Shown one piece after another: positions 1-8,542 of a DNA stretch of 64,000 nucleotides. Origin of the DNA: Modestobacter sp. VKM Ac-2985 (GTDB taxonomy: Bacteria > Actinomycetota > Actinomycetes > Mycobacteriales > Geodermatophilaceae); contig NZ_JAPVBI010000003.1 in NCBI RefSeq assembly GCF_026967925.1, positions 189,070 through 253,069 on the forward strand. Direction: 5' to 3'. Within the stretch, counting starts at the first letter, position 1; each line of letters begins with the position of its first letter. The notes beneath the pieces are model-generated. The model had not been told where the DNA came from, did no database searches, and saw nothing but the letters and a program-made list of their open reading frames with translations. A program made the position numbers and the translations under genes.

Positions 1-515
1 GACGGACCGCCGAGCTGTCCGGGCTCGGTGACTCGGACCTCCTCCTCGCGGTGGCCGTCGGAGGGGGCGCGTACGACTACGGGTGGTGGGTGGCCGAGGG
101 GTCCCCGCTGCCCGTGGCCGACGTCGACGCCGTGCTGACCAGTGCGGTGGTCCCGGACCTGGCGGCGCGGGACTGGACCGCCGCGGTCGTCACGCTGGCC
201 GAGCAGCTCCGGTCCCTCCCCGAGACGGTGGCGGGCCCGGAGACGCCGGCGGCCGGTTCCGAGACGGCGGCCGGTTCCGGGACCGCGACTGACTCCGGGA
301 CCGCGACCGATTCCGGGACCGCGACCGACTCCGACGCTGAGGCCGACTCCGACACGGCGACGGACACCACCATGGCGATGAGCGACGAGGCGCCGGGGAG
401 CACCCTGCCGTGGTCGGGGACGACCACGCTGGTCGTGCTGGGCATCTTCGCGGTCGTGCTCGTGAGCGGTCACCTCCTCTCCCGTCGCAACGACTCGAGC
501 AGTTCGACGCGCTAG
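1..515 (+). CDS. TPM-domain membrane-anchored protein, 3' end only
   Basis: The gene enters from outside the window: the frame is open from base 3 and ends with TAG at 513-515, so only about 170 C-terminal residues are visible. The visible part starts in a sequence (LLLAVAVGGGAYDYGWWVAE) like the end of a TPM (YgcG/TLP18.3-type) domain. It continues with an acidic Ser/Thr/Asp/Ala linker containing perfect 6-residue repeats, then one hydrophobic segment (TTTLVVLGIFAVVLVSGH) followed by an Arg-rich tail. That layout suggests an extracytoplasmic TPM domain held on the membrane by a C-terminal anchor. The family role is unclear; some members assist membrane protein turnover. Domain assignment is moderate because the N-terminal part and signal peptide lie upstream. 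Confidence 0.6.
   Translation, partial: RTAELSGLGDSDLLLAVAVGGGAYDYGWWVAEGSPLPVADVDAVLTSAVVPDLAARDWTAAVVTLAEQLRSLPETVAGPETPAAGSETAAGSGTATDSGTATDSGTATDSDAEADSDTATDTTMAMSDEAPGSTLPWSGTTTLVVLGIFAVVLVSGHLLSRRNDSSSSTR
279..332 (+). repeat. Three in-frame 18-bp tandem repeats (GTATDS x3)
   Basis: Three consecutive 18-bp units at 279-296, 297-314 and 315-332 encode Gly-Thr-Ala-Thr-Asp-Ser. They differ only at synonymous third positions. Degenerate copies lie before (AAGS-type) and after (DAEADS). They form the linker between the TPM-like domain and the membrane anchor, so copy number can change without shifting the frame. Confidence 0.85.
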
Positions 516-749
516 CCGCGCGCACGCCTGGCGCTGCGCCTGGCGTGGCGGTGCAGGCGCAGGCGCAGGCGCAGGGCAAGTGGGCCATCAAGGTCAACCG
601 CAGGACCGCCACGGACAAGGTCCCCCGCGGGCCGGTGTGCTGCCATGTGTGCAGGTGAACGGGCAGGCCGGGGAGCCGGCCACCGAACCGGCCCGGACGG
701 CGTCAGCACCCGGACATCCGCCGAGGTCCGGGAGACGCCGGGAGACGGG
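516..749. other. Intergenic stretch with short GCAGGC repeats
   Basis: No convincing gene is seen. Around 553-576 the hexamer gcaggc is repeated four times in a row. The rest holds the presumed promoter of the AraC-type gene that follows. No clear operator was recognised. Confidence 0.4.
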
Positions 750-1727
750 GTGTCCGTGGAGCAGCTGAGGGGACCGCGCGGCACCGTCGTCCAGGGCTAC
801 CTGGGCGAGGCAACCGGGTCGGTGGCGCCGGACGCGGTCCTCCTGCACGGCCCGGCGCGGTGGGCGGGGCTGAGCGCACGCTCCTGGCTCCTGGGCCAGA
901 TCCCGGCCTGCGAGTTCCGGGACCGCGCCGACGTGGTGGTGACCCCGGTCCCCGCCACCCGCCGCCTCCCCGGCCACTGCCTGGGCGTGCTGCTGGAGGG
1001 CGCGGGGACGCTGCAGCAGTGCGGGCCGGACGGCGTGGACCGGACGGTGCTGCTGGGCCCGGACCGGGTGGTGCTCTACTCCCGCAGCCGGCCGTTCCGG
1101 CTGCGGGTCCGCGGCCCCTACCGCTACCTCGTCCTCGAGGTGACCCCCGCGGTGCTGGGCGTCAGCCAGGAGGTGCTGCGCACGGCCGCCGCCGCCGACG
1201 AACTGTCCGCCGCCCCCTCGGCCCGGGTGCTGGCCGGGCTGCTGGCCCAGCTCCCCGACCAGTTCGCCGGGCTGTCGGCCCAGCAGCGTCTGGTGACCGC
1301 GGACGCGGTGACCGGACTGCTGGCGGGGCACGTCCGGGCGGCCGCGGGAGCCGGCGGCCACCGCGACGAGCTGTTCGAGGCCCTCCTGCGGTGGATCGAC
1401 GACCGGCTCGGCGACCCGGACCTCTCCCCCGGCACGATCGCCGCCGCACACCACATCTCCACCCGGCAGCTGCACAAGGTCTTCAGCCGGCACGCGCTCA
1501 CCGTCGCCGGCCACGTGCGCGCCCGGCGGCTGGCCCTGGTGCGCCGTGACCTCGGGGACCCCGCCCGGCGGGGCGAGCCGGTCGCCGCGATCGCCCGCCG
1601 CTGGGGGATCGTCGACGCGTCCCACCTCAGCAAGGCGTTCCGGACCCGCTACGGCCTGAGCCCTCGGGAGCACCGCGAGCGGGCCGCCTGTGCCGTCGGT
1701 GACCTGAGCACGACGTCCGCTCGCTGA
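750..1727 (+). CDS. AraC-family transcriptional regulator
   Basis: A cytoplasmic DNA-binding regulator of about 325 residues. The N-terminal two thirds resembles the ligand-sensing AraC_binding_2-type domain. The C-terminal ~100 residues carry the double helix-turn-helix: first helix pair around IAAAHHISTRQLHKVFSRH, second around IAARRWGIVDASHLSKAFR-type sequence ending in RYGLSPREHRE. I prefer the GTG at 750 because GGAG lies just upstream; an in-frame ATG at 645 would add 35 residues of low-complexity sequence. It converges on a second AraC-type gene of the same architecture with a 19-bp gap. Ligand and targets are unknown. Confidence 0.85.
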   Translation: MSVEQLRGPRGTVVQGYLGEATGSVAPDAVLLHGPARWAGLSARSWLLGQIPACEFRDRADVVVTPVPATRRLPGHCLGVLLEGAGTLQQCGPDGVDRTVLLGPDRVVLYSRSRPFRLRVRGPYRYLVLEVTPAVLGVSQEVLRTAAAADELSAAPSARVLAGLLAQLPDQFAGLSAQQRLVTADAVTGLLAGHVRAAAGAGGHRDELFEALLRWIDDRLGDPDLSPGTIAAAHHISTRQLHKVFSRHALTVAGHVRARRLALVRRDLGDPARRGEPVAAIARRWGIVDASHLSKAFRTRYGLSPREHRERAACAVGDLSTTSAR

Positions 1728-1746
1728 ACCGGGCGCCGGTCCGGGG

Positions 1747-2721
1747 TCAGGGCCGCGCGTCCCCCGTCGGCAGGGGTGCCTGGCCGTGCTGCAGCGCCGT
1801 CCTGCGGAACGTCTGCGGAGCCTGCCCGAACGACCGGGCGAACGCCCGCGAGAACACGCTCGGGTCCCGGATGCCCCACCGGGCCGCGATGGCGGACACC
1901 GGGACGTCGACGTTCCGCGGGTGCAGCAGCTCCTCGCGGATCCGTTCGAGCCGCTTCGTCCGGACGTACCCGGTGACCGTCGTCCCGTGGTCGGCGAAGA
2001 GCTTCCGGATGTAGCGCGTCGACAGGAAGTGGGCGGCTGCCAGGGCCTCGGTCGTCAGCAGGTGGTCGGCCAGCCGGAGGTCCAGCCAGTCCGTGAGCTC
2101 ACCGAACAGCATCGTGGACCGCTCCCCGACCGCCGCGCCCCGGGACTCGGCGACGATCGCGGACAGACACGCGAGCACGGCGTCACCCAGGTGCTGTCCG
2201 GCCGCCGGCGGTGGCGGCCGGTCCGCATCGACCATCGTCGCGAGCAGGGCGCCCAGTGCCGCAGCGCCGGCGAAGGCCGACAGGTCGCGGGCCACGAGCG
2301 CGTCGCGGTCGTCCCGGCGGATGCGCAGCGCCTGGTCGCGGACGTGCGCCACCAGGTAGCGGTGCGGCGTCTCGGAGTGCAGGGCGAACGGGGTCACCCC
2401 GTCGTACAGGGCGACCTGCCCGCTGACCAGCTCCACCGCCCGACGGTCCTGGGTGACCCGCATCGCGCCGGCGACGACGTAGCCGAAGACGAACCCGGGG
2501 TGCTCGACGACGACCGCCTCGACGGGTTCGGGCCGGTACGGCGCCACGTCGACGACGCTGCCCTCGAGCAGACAGCAGTCGACGTCCCGCATCCGCCACT
2601 GCCGCGCGACCCGGACGTCGGTGTCGCACTGCACGACGACGGCGTCGCGCCCTCGGTGGTCTCCGCGGCCGGTGTCGAGGTAGCCCTCGAGCACCCGCAC
2701 CGGTCGTCGTCCTCGGCCCAT
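1747..2721 (-). CDS. AraC-family transcriptional regulator
   Basis: This is a second AraC-type regulator, about 324 residues, with the same layout as its convergent neighbour. A sensory domain is followed by a C-terminal AraC HTH (LAAAHFLSTRYIRKLFADHG, then a second helix pair with WGIRDPSVFSRAFARSFG). The start at 2721 places GGAGG about 11 nt upstream; a GTG at 2781 in the same frame is an alternative. Its 5' end faces the amidohydrolase gene across about 190 bp, so that hydrolase is a plausible target (inference from divergence only). The pair may have arisen by duplication, though the two are clearly diverged. Confidence 0.85.
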   Translation of the reverse strand: MGRGRRPVRVLEGYLDTGRGDHRGRDAVVVQCDTDVRVARQWRMRDVDCCLLEGSVVDVAPYRPEPVEAVVVEHPGFVFGYVVAGAMRVTQDRRAVELVSGQVALYDGVTPFALHSETPHRYLVAHVRDQALRIRRDDRDALVARDLSAFAGAAALGALLATMVDADRPPPPAAGQHLGDAVLACLSAIVAESRGAAVGERSTMLFGELTDWLDLRLADHLLTTEALAAAHFLSTRYIRKLFADHGTTVTGYVRTKRLERIREELLHPRNVDVPVSAIAARWGIRDPSVFSRAFARSFGQAPQTFRRTALQHGQAPLPTGDARP

Positions 2722-2909
2722 GCTGTCGATGACCTCCAGCGGTCTTGACCCCGGCGGCACTGCCCTCGTCCGGGGCGGCACGGTCTGACCCCGGGGACGC
2801 TCCTCCCCCGTATGAACGTGGACACCTCGCAGCGCGAACCTAGCCGTTCGATCGGGATCGCAGTGGGCGCACGAGGCACATCGGCCAACTCGACGGATGA
2901 GAGCGATCC

Positions 2910-4808
2910 ATGGACGAACACCAGATCACCCGCCGCAACGCGCTGAAGGTCGCCGCCAGCGTCGCCGCGGCAACGGGCTTCGCCGTCGCGAGCCCCACCG
3001 CGGCACACGCCGGTCCCCGGTCCCGCCGGGGAGCCGACACCGTGGTCCTGAACGGGAAGGTGCTGACCATGCACCGCCGGCGCGACTGCGCCGAGGCGGT
3101 GGCGATGAAGGACGGGCTCGTCGTCGCGGTCGGCAGCAACCGGGAGATCGGCAGGCTCGTGCGCCGCGGCACGAACGTGGTCGACGCCGGCGGGGGCACC
3201 GTCCTGCCGGGCATCAACGACGGCCACCTGCACTTCAACGGGTTCGGCTTCGAGGCCAGCAACTTCGGTTTCGCGGGCCCGAAGATCTACAGCTACGACG
3301 TCGCCAAGCCCACGGTCGCGGAGATCGCGGCGGTCATCGCCCAGGCCGTCGCCGAGGCCCCGACGCCGGACTCGTGGATCCGGGCCAGCGGCTGGGACGG
3401 CACCCGGCTGGACCGGCTCCCGACCCGCGACGTCCTCGATGCCGTGTCCGGCGACCACCCGGTCTCCATGTCCGACATCTCCCACCACGCGCTGGCCGCC
3501 AACTCCAAGGCCATGCAGCTGGCGGGCATCACCCGGGACACCCCCACGCCCTCCGGCGGCACCATCGAGAAGGACGCCGCCGGCGAGCCCACCGGCATCT
3601 TCCGCGAGTCCGCCAGCGGTCTCGTGGCCGCCGCCGTCCCCCCGTACACGCCGGCCGAGATCTCCGAGGCGATGGACTTCGCCGCCTCGGTCCTGCACTC
3701 GCTGGGCATCACCAGCCTCACGGACCCGGGCGTCAGCCTCGACCAGGTCGAGCTCTACCGCGGCAAGATCGAGGACGGCTCGCTGAAGCTGCGCTTCAAC
3801 CTCATGCTCCGGGCGGGCCAGACGGCCGCCGCGCTCCAGGAGACGCTGAGCGGCCTCACGTCGACGCGCGACGTCGACCCGCGCATGCTGCGCGTCCGCG
3901 AGGTCAAGGTGATAGCCGACGGCGTGCCCACCGACGCCGCGACCTCGTGGCTGTACGAACCGTTCCTCGACGGGCGCAACGGCCACCTGCTCAGCGCCGG
4001 GGAGGACGACGCCGAGCGCCTGGAGTCCCTGCGGGCCATCATCGCGGTCGCCGCGGCGAACGGCTTCCAGGTCGGCACCCACGCCACCGGGGACGCGGCC
4101 ATCGACGCGGTCGTCGCGGGGTACCTGGCCACGAGGACCAACGCGCTGCGCCACTACGTCATCCACGGCGACCTCACGCCGCTGGAGACGCTGGAGCTGA
4201 TGGCCGCGAACGACATCGGGGTCAGCTTCAACCCGACGATCAAGCAGGTCTACAGCCGCTTCTTCGACTCCACGATCGGCCCTGAGCGCGTCGACTACCA
4301 GTGGCCCTTCCGGTCGGCTCTCGACGCCGGCGTGAAGGCGTCGAGTGCATCCGACGCTGCCGTGGTGACCCCCGACTGGCTCATCGGTGTCGCCGGCGCG
4401 GTCACCCGTCTCGGCTTCGACGGCAAGGTGGGCGGCATCGACCAGGCCATCACGATCGAGGAGGCGTTGCGCTCCTACACCTGCACCCCGGCCTGGCAGG
4501 ACCACGCCGAGCGCTGGAAGGGGCAGCTGCGGCCCGGCTTCGCCGGCGACGTGACGGTCCTGGACGGCGACCTCCTCCAGGCGAGGACCGCCGAGGAGAT
4601 CACCGGGCACCAGGTCATCGGCACGGTCCTCGGCGGCCAGGTGGTGTACGACGCCACCACGTCGACGGCGCCGGCCGCGCAGGCCGCCGCCGCGAAGGTC
4701 GCCGCCTACCGGCACCAGTCCTCGGTGGCGTGCAGCACGACGGGCGCCGGGTGCTGCTGCCGCGCCCACGAGCAGCTGATGTCGGGGCAGCACAGCGACC
4801 GCGCGTGA
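2910..4808 (+). CDS. Tat-exported amidohydrolase, YtcJ-like
   Basis: A metal-dependent hydrolase of 632 residues from the amidohydrolase_3 family. The N-terminus has a twin-arginine signal (TRRNALK, Arg8-Arg9), a hydrophobic stretch and an AHA cleavage site near residue 34, so the mature enzyme should be exported folded. The metal motif HLH sits at residues 106-108 (GINDGHLHFNG). Further metal and catalytic candidates are in THATGDAAIDA and YVIHGDLTP, with an Asp in SASDAAVVTPDW. Length and motif order suit family members that hydrolyse amides or formamides; the substrate cannot be read from sequence. Near the C-terminus a CCC cluster (GAGCCCRAHEQ) is unusual for the family. It stands alone between a divergent AraC gene and a strong terminator. 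Confidence 0.85.
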   Translation: MDEHQITRRNALKVAASVAAATGFAVASPTAAHAGPRSRRGADTVVLNGKVLTMHRRRDCAEAVAMKDGLVVAVGSNREIGRLVRRGTNVVDAGGGTVLPGINDGHLHFNGFGFEASNFGFAGPKIYSYDVAKPTVAEIAAVIAQAVAEAPTPDSWIRASGWDGTRLDRLPTRDVLDAVSGDHPVSMSDISHHALAANSKAMQLAGITRDTPTPSGGTIEKDAAGEPTGIFRESASGLVAAAVPPYTPAEISEAMDFAASVLHSLGITSLTDPGVSLDQVELYRGKIEDGSLKLRFNLMLRAGQTAAALQETLSGLTSTRDVDPRMLRVREVKVIADGVPTDAATSWLYEPFLDGRNGHLLSAGEDDAERLESLRAIIAVAAANGFQVGTHATGDAAIDAVVAGYLATRTNALRHYVIHGDLTPLETLELMAANDIGVSFNPTIKQVYSRFFDSTIGPERVDYQWPFRSALDAGVKASSASDAAVVTPDWLIGVAGAVTRLGFDGKVGGIDQAITIEEALRSYTCTPAWQDHAERWKGQLRPGFAGDVTVLDGDLLQARTAEEITGHQVIGTVLGGQVVYDATTSTAPAAQAAAAKVAAYRHQSSVACSTTGAGCCCRAHEQLMSGQHSDRA

Positions 4809-4821
4809 TTTCCAGCCTCTC

Positions 4822-4868
4822 GTAGGGGCCGGCGGCGCCGCGCTCGGCACGGCGCCGCCTGCCCCTAC
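4822..4868. terminator. Long inverted repeat, bidirectional terminator between convergent genes
   Basis: Arms at 4822-4840 and 4850-4868 pair over 19 bp with one mismatch around a 9-nt loop. The outermost 8 bp (GTAGGGGC/GCCCCTAC) are perfect. It lies 13 bp after the amidohydrolase stop and includes the stop codon of the convergent permease gene. It has no T-tract, as is usual in such GC-rich genomes. Position between two convergent genes supports termination in both directions. Confidence 0.7.
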
Positions 4869-6346
4869 CGCTGCTCCCGGGCGGCCACGCCCTCCGCCGG
4901 CGGCACGGACGGGTCCAACCGCTCGAGATCGGTCTCCAGCAGCTGGTAGACCTCCGGGCGACGGCTGCGCAGGACCGGCGCGTAGAGCAGGCCACCGACC
5001 ACTGCGAGGACCAGCAGCCAGGGCAGGAGCCGCACGTAGAGCGCGTCGGAGCCGGCCAGCAGCGGGAAGTTGCCGAGCGCCAGGACGCACATCGCCAGCA
5101 GTCCCAGCATCCCCAGCCCGGGAGCCACGAACGTCGTCCACCAGCGCCCGTCCCGGCGACGGCGGAAGTGCACGACGATGGAGAAGGCGGCCAGCAGCTG
5201 CAGCACGAGGACGCACAGCGTGCCGAAACCGATCATGACGGGCACCAGGCTCGTGATCGGGTCGAGCCCCAGGACCGCGAAGAAGCCGGCCACCAGCAGG
5301 GCGAACACCAGGTCGGTCACCAGCGCGGTCTGCGGCACGCCGTTGGCCCGTGTCCTGGCCAGCCCACCCGGGAGGATGCCCACCCTGCCCAGGGAGTAGA
5401 GGTACCGAGCGGCCATGTTGTGGAAGGCCAGCAGGGCGGCGAACAGGCTCACGATCAGCAGGACCTGTGCCACCACGAGCATCGTGGCACCGAGGTGCTC
5501 CTCGAAGAGCACGAAGAGGAGGTCGCCGGTCTCGAGCCGGTCCAGCGCGACCTGTTGCGCGTCGCTCACCCCGGCGGCGCTCACGATGGCCCAGACCGTC
5601 AGGGCGTGGATGAGGCCGATGAGGACGATCGCGGTGTACGTCGCCCGCGGCACGGTCCGCTCCGGATCGCGTGACTCCTCGCTGAACAACGAGGTCGCCT
5701 CGAAGCCCAGGAACGCCGTCGCGGCCAGGAGCAGGGCGATGCCGACGGACCCGCCGAACATCACGTCGACGGTGAACACCTCCATGCTCAACCCGGTCTG
5801 CACCAGCACCGAGACGCAGAAGGCCAGCAGGGTGAGGGTCTCCAGCACGAGCGCGACGCCGAGCACCTTGGCGCTGATGTCGATGCCGCCCCGGGCCAGG
5901 AGGAAGGAGAGGACCATCAGGACGGCGCCGGCCAGGAACCAGTTGAGCTCCACGCCGACCAGGTCGGCGACGATGATCGAGGTGAAGAACCCGGTGGTGC
6001 CCACGGCGCCGGCGACGAAGAAGTTGTAGCCCATGGTGGCGATGAAGCCCGCGACCAGACCACCGGGCCTGCCGATGCCCTTGACGACGAAGGCGTAGAA
6101 GCCGCCGGCGTTGACCAGCTCGCGGGACATCTGTGCGTACCCGACGGCGAAGAGCAGCAGGATCGCCGCGACGGCGACCACGGCGAAGACGAGGCCGCTC
6201 CCGTTGCCGAGCGCGATCGCCAGCGCCATGACCACGATCGCCCCGGTGAGGGGCGCGACCGCGGCGAGCACGAGGAACACGACCCCGGGCACGCCGAGCT
6301 GGTCGGGAGCGAGCCGTGAGGTGGAGCCGGAGGTGGACGTGGCCAT
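4865..6346 (-). CDS. APC-superfamily amino acid permease
   Basis: An integral membrane transporter of 493 residues. The N-terminal segment PGVVFLVLAAVAPLTGAIVV is the typical first helix of APC permeases (compare the consensus ...A..ApltA). About 12 hydrophobic segments follow, with a conserved loop ATAFLGFEATSLFSEESRDP matching the family's GFE...EE...P signature. The ATG at 6346 is chosen because AGAAGG lies 9 nt upstream and the homologous region begins here; the open frame continues further upstream without coding character. Substrate is probably an amino acid or amine, but it is not identifiable. A perfect hairpin lies immediately upstream of the ribosome-binding site. Confidence 0.85.
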   Translation of the reverse strand: MATSTSGSTSRLAPDQLGVPGVVFLVLAAVAPLTGAIVVMALAIALGNGSGLVFAVVAVAAILLLFAVGYAQMSRELVNAGGFYAFVVKGIGRPGGLVAGFIATMGYNFFVAGAVGTTGFFTSIIVADLVGVELNWFLAGAVLMVLSFLLARGGIDISAKVLGVALVLETLTLLAFCVSVLVQTGLSMEVFTVDVMFGGSVGIALLLAATAFLGFEATSLFSEESRDPERTVPRATYTAIVLIGLIHALTVWAIVSAAGVSDAQQVALDRLETGDLLFVLFEEHLGATMLVVAQVLLIVSLFAALLAFHNMAARYLYSLGRVGILPGGLARTRANGVPQTALVTDLVFALLVAGFFAVLGLDPITSLVPVMIGFGTLCVLVLQLLAAFSIVVHFRRRRDGRWWTTFVAPGLGMLGLLAMCVLALGNFPLLAGSDALYVRLLPWLLVLAVVGGLLYAPVLRSRRPEVYQLLETDLERLDPSVPPAEGVAAREQR

Positions 6347-6360
6347 TCCGCTTCCCTTCT

Positions 6361-6388
6361 CCCCGGACCTCGACCTCGAGGTCCGGGG
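6361..6388. promoter_or_regulatory. Perfect 13-bp inverted repeat in permease 5' leader
   Basis: Arms 6361-6373 and 6376-6388 are exact reverse complements separated by only two bases. On the permease mRNA the hairpin would end just before the AGAAGG ribosome-binding site. It could be an operator for a dimeric repressor or an RNA structure controlling translation. The sequence does not decide between these. Confidence 0.55.
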
Positions 6389-6614
6389 ATGGTGTGGAGT
6401 GAGCGCCGCGGTGCGGGGACGTGCTCCCCAGCACCCGAGCGGGGACATCGGTCGAGCGTGCTGGTCCGCGCGGGGACGGACCTGGAGATGCGCGCACAGC
6501 TCTTGGCCGGCCGCGCCCGATCCCGGCCGCGCGAGGGCGCGGGCGGCGGCGCCGCGCTGCTCGAGGCTCCCCGGAGACGACCTGACCGACGGGGACGGGC
6601 GACCGGTCTCCCGG

Positions 6615-7352
6615 CTACTCCCGCCGGGCCGTGCCGATGACGTGCGGCGCCATGGGCAGGGGCACCCGGGTGTCGGGCATGCGGGAGCGCTCCATGCGCT
6701 CCACGGTGAAGCCGGCCGCGGTGATCTCCGCGGCGGTGTCGCGTCCGACGTGGCACCCGCCGGCGAGCAGCGGCCACACGGTGCGGTCGAGGGCGTCCTG
6801 CACCGCCGTGAACGGCGGCCGCTCGGCCCGGACGTGCTCCCAGAAGACCAGCCGCCCGCCGGGGCGCAGCACCCGGTGCAGCTCCGACAGCGCGCGCGAC
6901 TGGTCGGCCACGCTGCAGAGGACCAGCGTGACGACGGCGGTGTCGAACTCGCCGTCGCCGGCAGGCAGCGCCTCCGCCATGCCGTCCACCACACGGACCG
7001 GCACCGGTGCTCGTCGGGCGGCCTGCTCTGCCAGTCCGCGCAGGTGGGGCTCCGGCTCGACGGCGACCACCTCGGTGACCGCGGGTGGGTAGTGGGTGAA
7101 GTTGGTGCCGGATCCCGCTCCCACTTCCAGCACCCGGCCGGCCGCGTCGGCGAGCACCCTCCTCCGGACCTCGGCCAGGCCGGACCGCTCCCCCACCGCG
7201 GCGAGCCGGCCGAAGACACGCGCGAAGACGGGGTGGTGGACGGCAGCGGGAACGGACGGCACGCCCCCAGGATCACCGGCCGCCCGGCGGTTGGGTGCGC
7301 CGGTCGTGACCGCGGCGCCCCGGGGGTCCGCCGACAGCCGCACGAACAGCAC
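6615..7352 (-). CDS. Class I SAM-dependent methyltransferase
   Basis: A soluble methyltransferase of up to 245 residues. The SAM-binding motif I is VLEVGAGSGTNF, followed by an acidic end of strand 2 (VVAVEPEPHLRG) and the motif DTAVVTLVLCSVADQSRAL, then LRPGGRLVFWEHVRA. This is the layout of Methyltransf_11 enzymes; the EH after motif III resembles METTL7-like proteins. The acceptor is unknown. The first 30 residues are low in complexity, so translation may start later, for example at the GTG at 7262. A DosR-like box lies 111 bp upstream of the annotated start. Confidence 0.75.
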   Translation of the reverse strand: MLFVRLSADPRGAAVTTGAPNRRAAGDPGGVPSVPAAVHHPVFARVFGRLAAVGERSGLAEVRRRVLADAAGRVLEVGAGSGTNFTHYPPAVTEVVAVEPEPHLRGLAEQAARRAPVPVRVVDGMAEALPAGDGEFDTAVVTLVLCSVADQSRALSELHRVLRPGGRLVFWEHVRAERPPFTAVQDALDRTVWPLLAGGCHVGRDTAAEITAAGFTVERMERSRMPDTRVPLPMAPHVIGTARRE

Positions 7353-7735
7353 GCCGTCGGCTGACGGTTAGCGTGCGGCTGCGGTCCGCTCATCCTCTCC
7401 GGTCCCCCGCTCCCGGCACCCTGCCGACCGCAGCGAGCCGGCAGGCCGCCGCAGAGGGCCTCGGGACGATGGTCCGCGCTGGCCGGGTCCCTCCGACCCT
7501 CCTCGCGCGGACGCTGAGGTGGACGGTTCGGTGCCGAGGACACGGCGGCGCTGTGGTCCCGCCGCCTGATCCATGAGGGCGCAGCGCGGATGCCGGTGGA
7601 CCGGCACGGGTGGGAAACAGCGTGGTGACCCGCCTCGGAGGGAGGTCGCCTCAACGCCGCTGCACCGCCGCATCCGCATCCTCGCCGCATCACCGGAAGC
7701 GGGGTCGCGATGTCCGGCTGGGGCGGGGACGTCGG
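7353..7735. other. Intergenic region, about 380 bp, no gene seen
   Basis: Open frames exist only because of the high GC content; none shows protein-like composition or a good ribosome-binding site. Apart from a DosR-like box at 7463-7476 nothing was recognised. It may be residual DNA of the decayed glyoxalase-like gene next door. Confidence 0.4.
7463..7476. promoter_or_regulatory. DosR-like box (gggacgatggtccg)
   Basis: It fits GGGAC-N4-GTCCC with one mismatch at the last base. It lies 111 bp upstream of the methyltransferase start and is the leftmost member of the series of such boxes in this window. Confidence 0.4.
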
Positions 7736-8066
7736 TCAGCCGGACGTCTGGAGGACGGCGAACACCGCGCCCAAGGGGTCGGTCAGCACGGCGAAGCTCA
7801 TGTCCTGGAGCGTCATCGGCGGCAACCGCACCGGTACCGCCCCACGCCATCGAGGCACCGGCGTCGGACTCGACGAGCCCGACGACCGCACCGGCCGGGT
7901 CGGTGACCACGGCGATCCGGTCACCGCCGGGACCCCGGATCATCGGCGTCTGCAGCCCGGTGGCGCCCAGCCGACGGGCACGGTCGCACACCTCGTCGAC
8001 GTCGGTCACGCCGAAGGAGACCGCCCAGGCCGGCACGGTGTCGGTCGACTCGGGAGGGAGCGTCAT
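7736..8066 (-). pseudogene. Decayed VOC (glyoxalase/bleomycin-resistance) gene
   Basis: The first part reads like the second half of a VOC domain ([20 protein letters not shown], then [20 protein letters not shown]). Near 7870 the similarity jumps to another frame that gives VPVRLPPMTLQDMSFAVLTD and then PLGAVFAVLQ before TGA at 7736. The N-terminal half of the expected 120-260-residue protein is missing and the two similar C-terminal pieces are out of frame. I read this as a remnant of a two-domain VOC protein after deletion and frameshift. A 14-bp perfect palindrome (ggatcgatcgatcc, 8086-8099) sits just upstream. Confidence 0.6.
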
Positions 8067-8127
8067 CAGGCGTGCGACGGGACCTGGATCGATCGATCCG
8101 TCACGTAGCGGCCCAGGGCGAAAGGGA

Positions 8128-8141
8128 GGGTCGTTGGTCCC
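8128..8141. promoter_or_regulatory. DosR-like box (gggtcgttggtccc)
   Basis: One mismatch from GGGAC-N4-GTCCC. It is 84 bp upstream of the DUF1876 start at 8225. Confidence 0.55.
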
Positions 8142-8224
8142 AGGACACGCGACCCTCCGACCGCGGCGGAGAGCGCGCGGCGACCGCAGTGTCGGGGAGG
8201 CACACCCTGAGCGAGGAGACCGAC

Positions 8225-8494
8225 GTGGACGCGACCAAGACCTGGACCCTCCGGATCGACGTCGGTGAGCACGACGGACGCACCCGTGCCGTGGCCCACC
8301 TGCGGACCCGGGACACCGAGGACCTGGTCGGCGTGGGCTTCGCCCGCCTGGACCCCGCGGACCCCGACGTCCCGGAGATCGGCGACCAGATCGCCGTCGC
8401 CCGTGCTCTCAGCGACCTGGGCCACCGGGTGCTGCAGGTGGCCACCGACGACCTCGAGCAGGTCACGGGGCAGTCGGCGCACCTGGTGATGTGA
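8225..8494 (+). CDS. DUF1876 domain protein
   Basis: A small soluble protein of 89 residues that matches the remembered DUF1876 pattern: [20 protein letters not shown] at the start, then [20 protein letters not shown] and [20 protein letters not shown]. The family is common in actinobacteria, has a dsRBD-like fold and no established biochemical role. The GTG at 8225 is preferred because GAGGAG lies 8-13 nt upstream and the family starts here. A DosR-like box lies 84 bp upstream. The DUF5335-type gene follows after 48 bp and is probably co-transcribed. Confidence 0.85.
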   Translation: MDATKTWTLRIDVGEHDGRTRAVAHLRTRDTEDLVGVGFARLDPADPDVPEIGDQIAVARALSDLGHRVLQVATDDLEQVTGQSAHLVM

Positions 8495-8542
8495 GCGACG
8501 GACGAGTCGGTCCGTCCCGGACGACCTGACTGGAGGAAGGGC

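Noticed and set aside
77..618. Long open frames opposite the TPM-like gene and its downstream region
   Set aside because: Arg/Ser/Pro-rich composition and no ribosome-binding sites; they are antisense shadows caused by high GC content.
2394..6497. An open frame of more than 1300 codons on the minus strand across the amidohydrolase and permease genes
   Set aside because: It runs antisense to a clear amidohydrolase and reads Arg/Gly/Asp-rich nonsense; lack of stops is a codon-bias effect.
7373..7576. A 67-codon plus-strand ORF after the methyltransferase
   Set aside because: No ribosome-binding site, Arg/Pro-rich, no recognisable family.
8086..8099. Perfect palindrome ggatcgatcgatcc
   Set aside because: Made of simple GATC-type repeats near a decayed gene; no second copy or adjacent intact gene suggests function.
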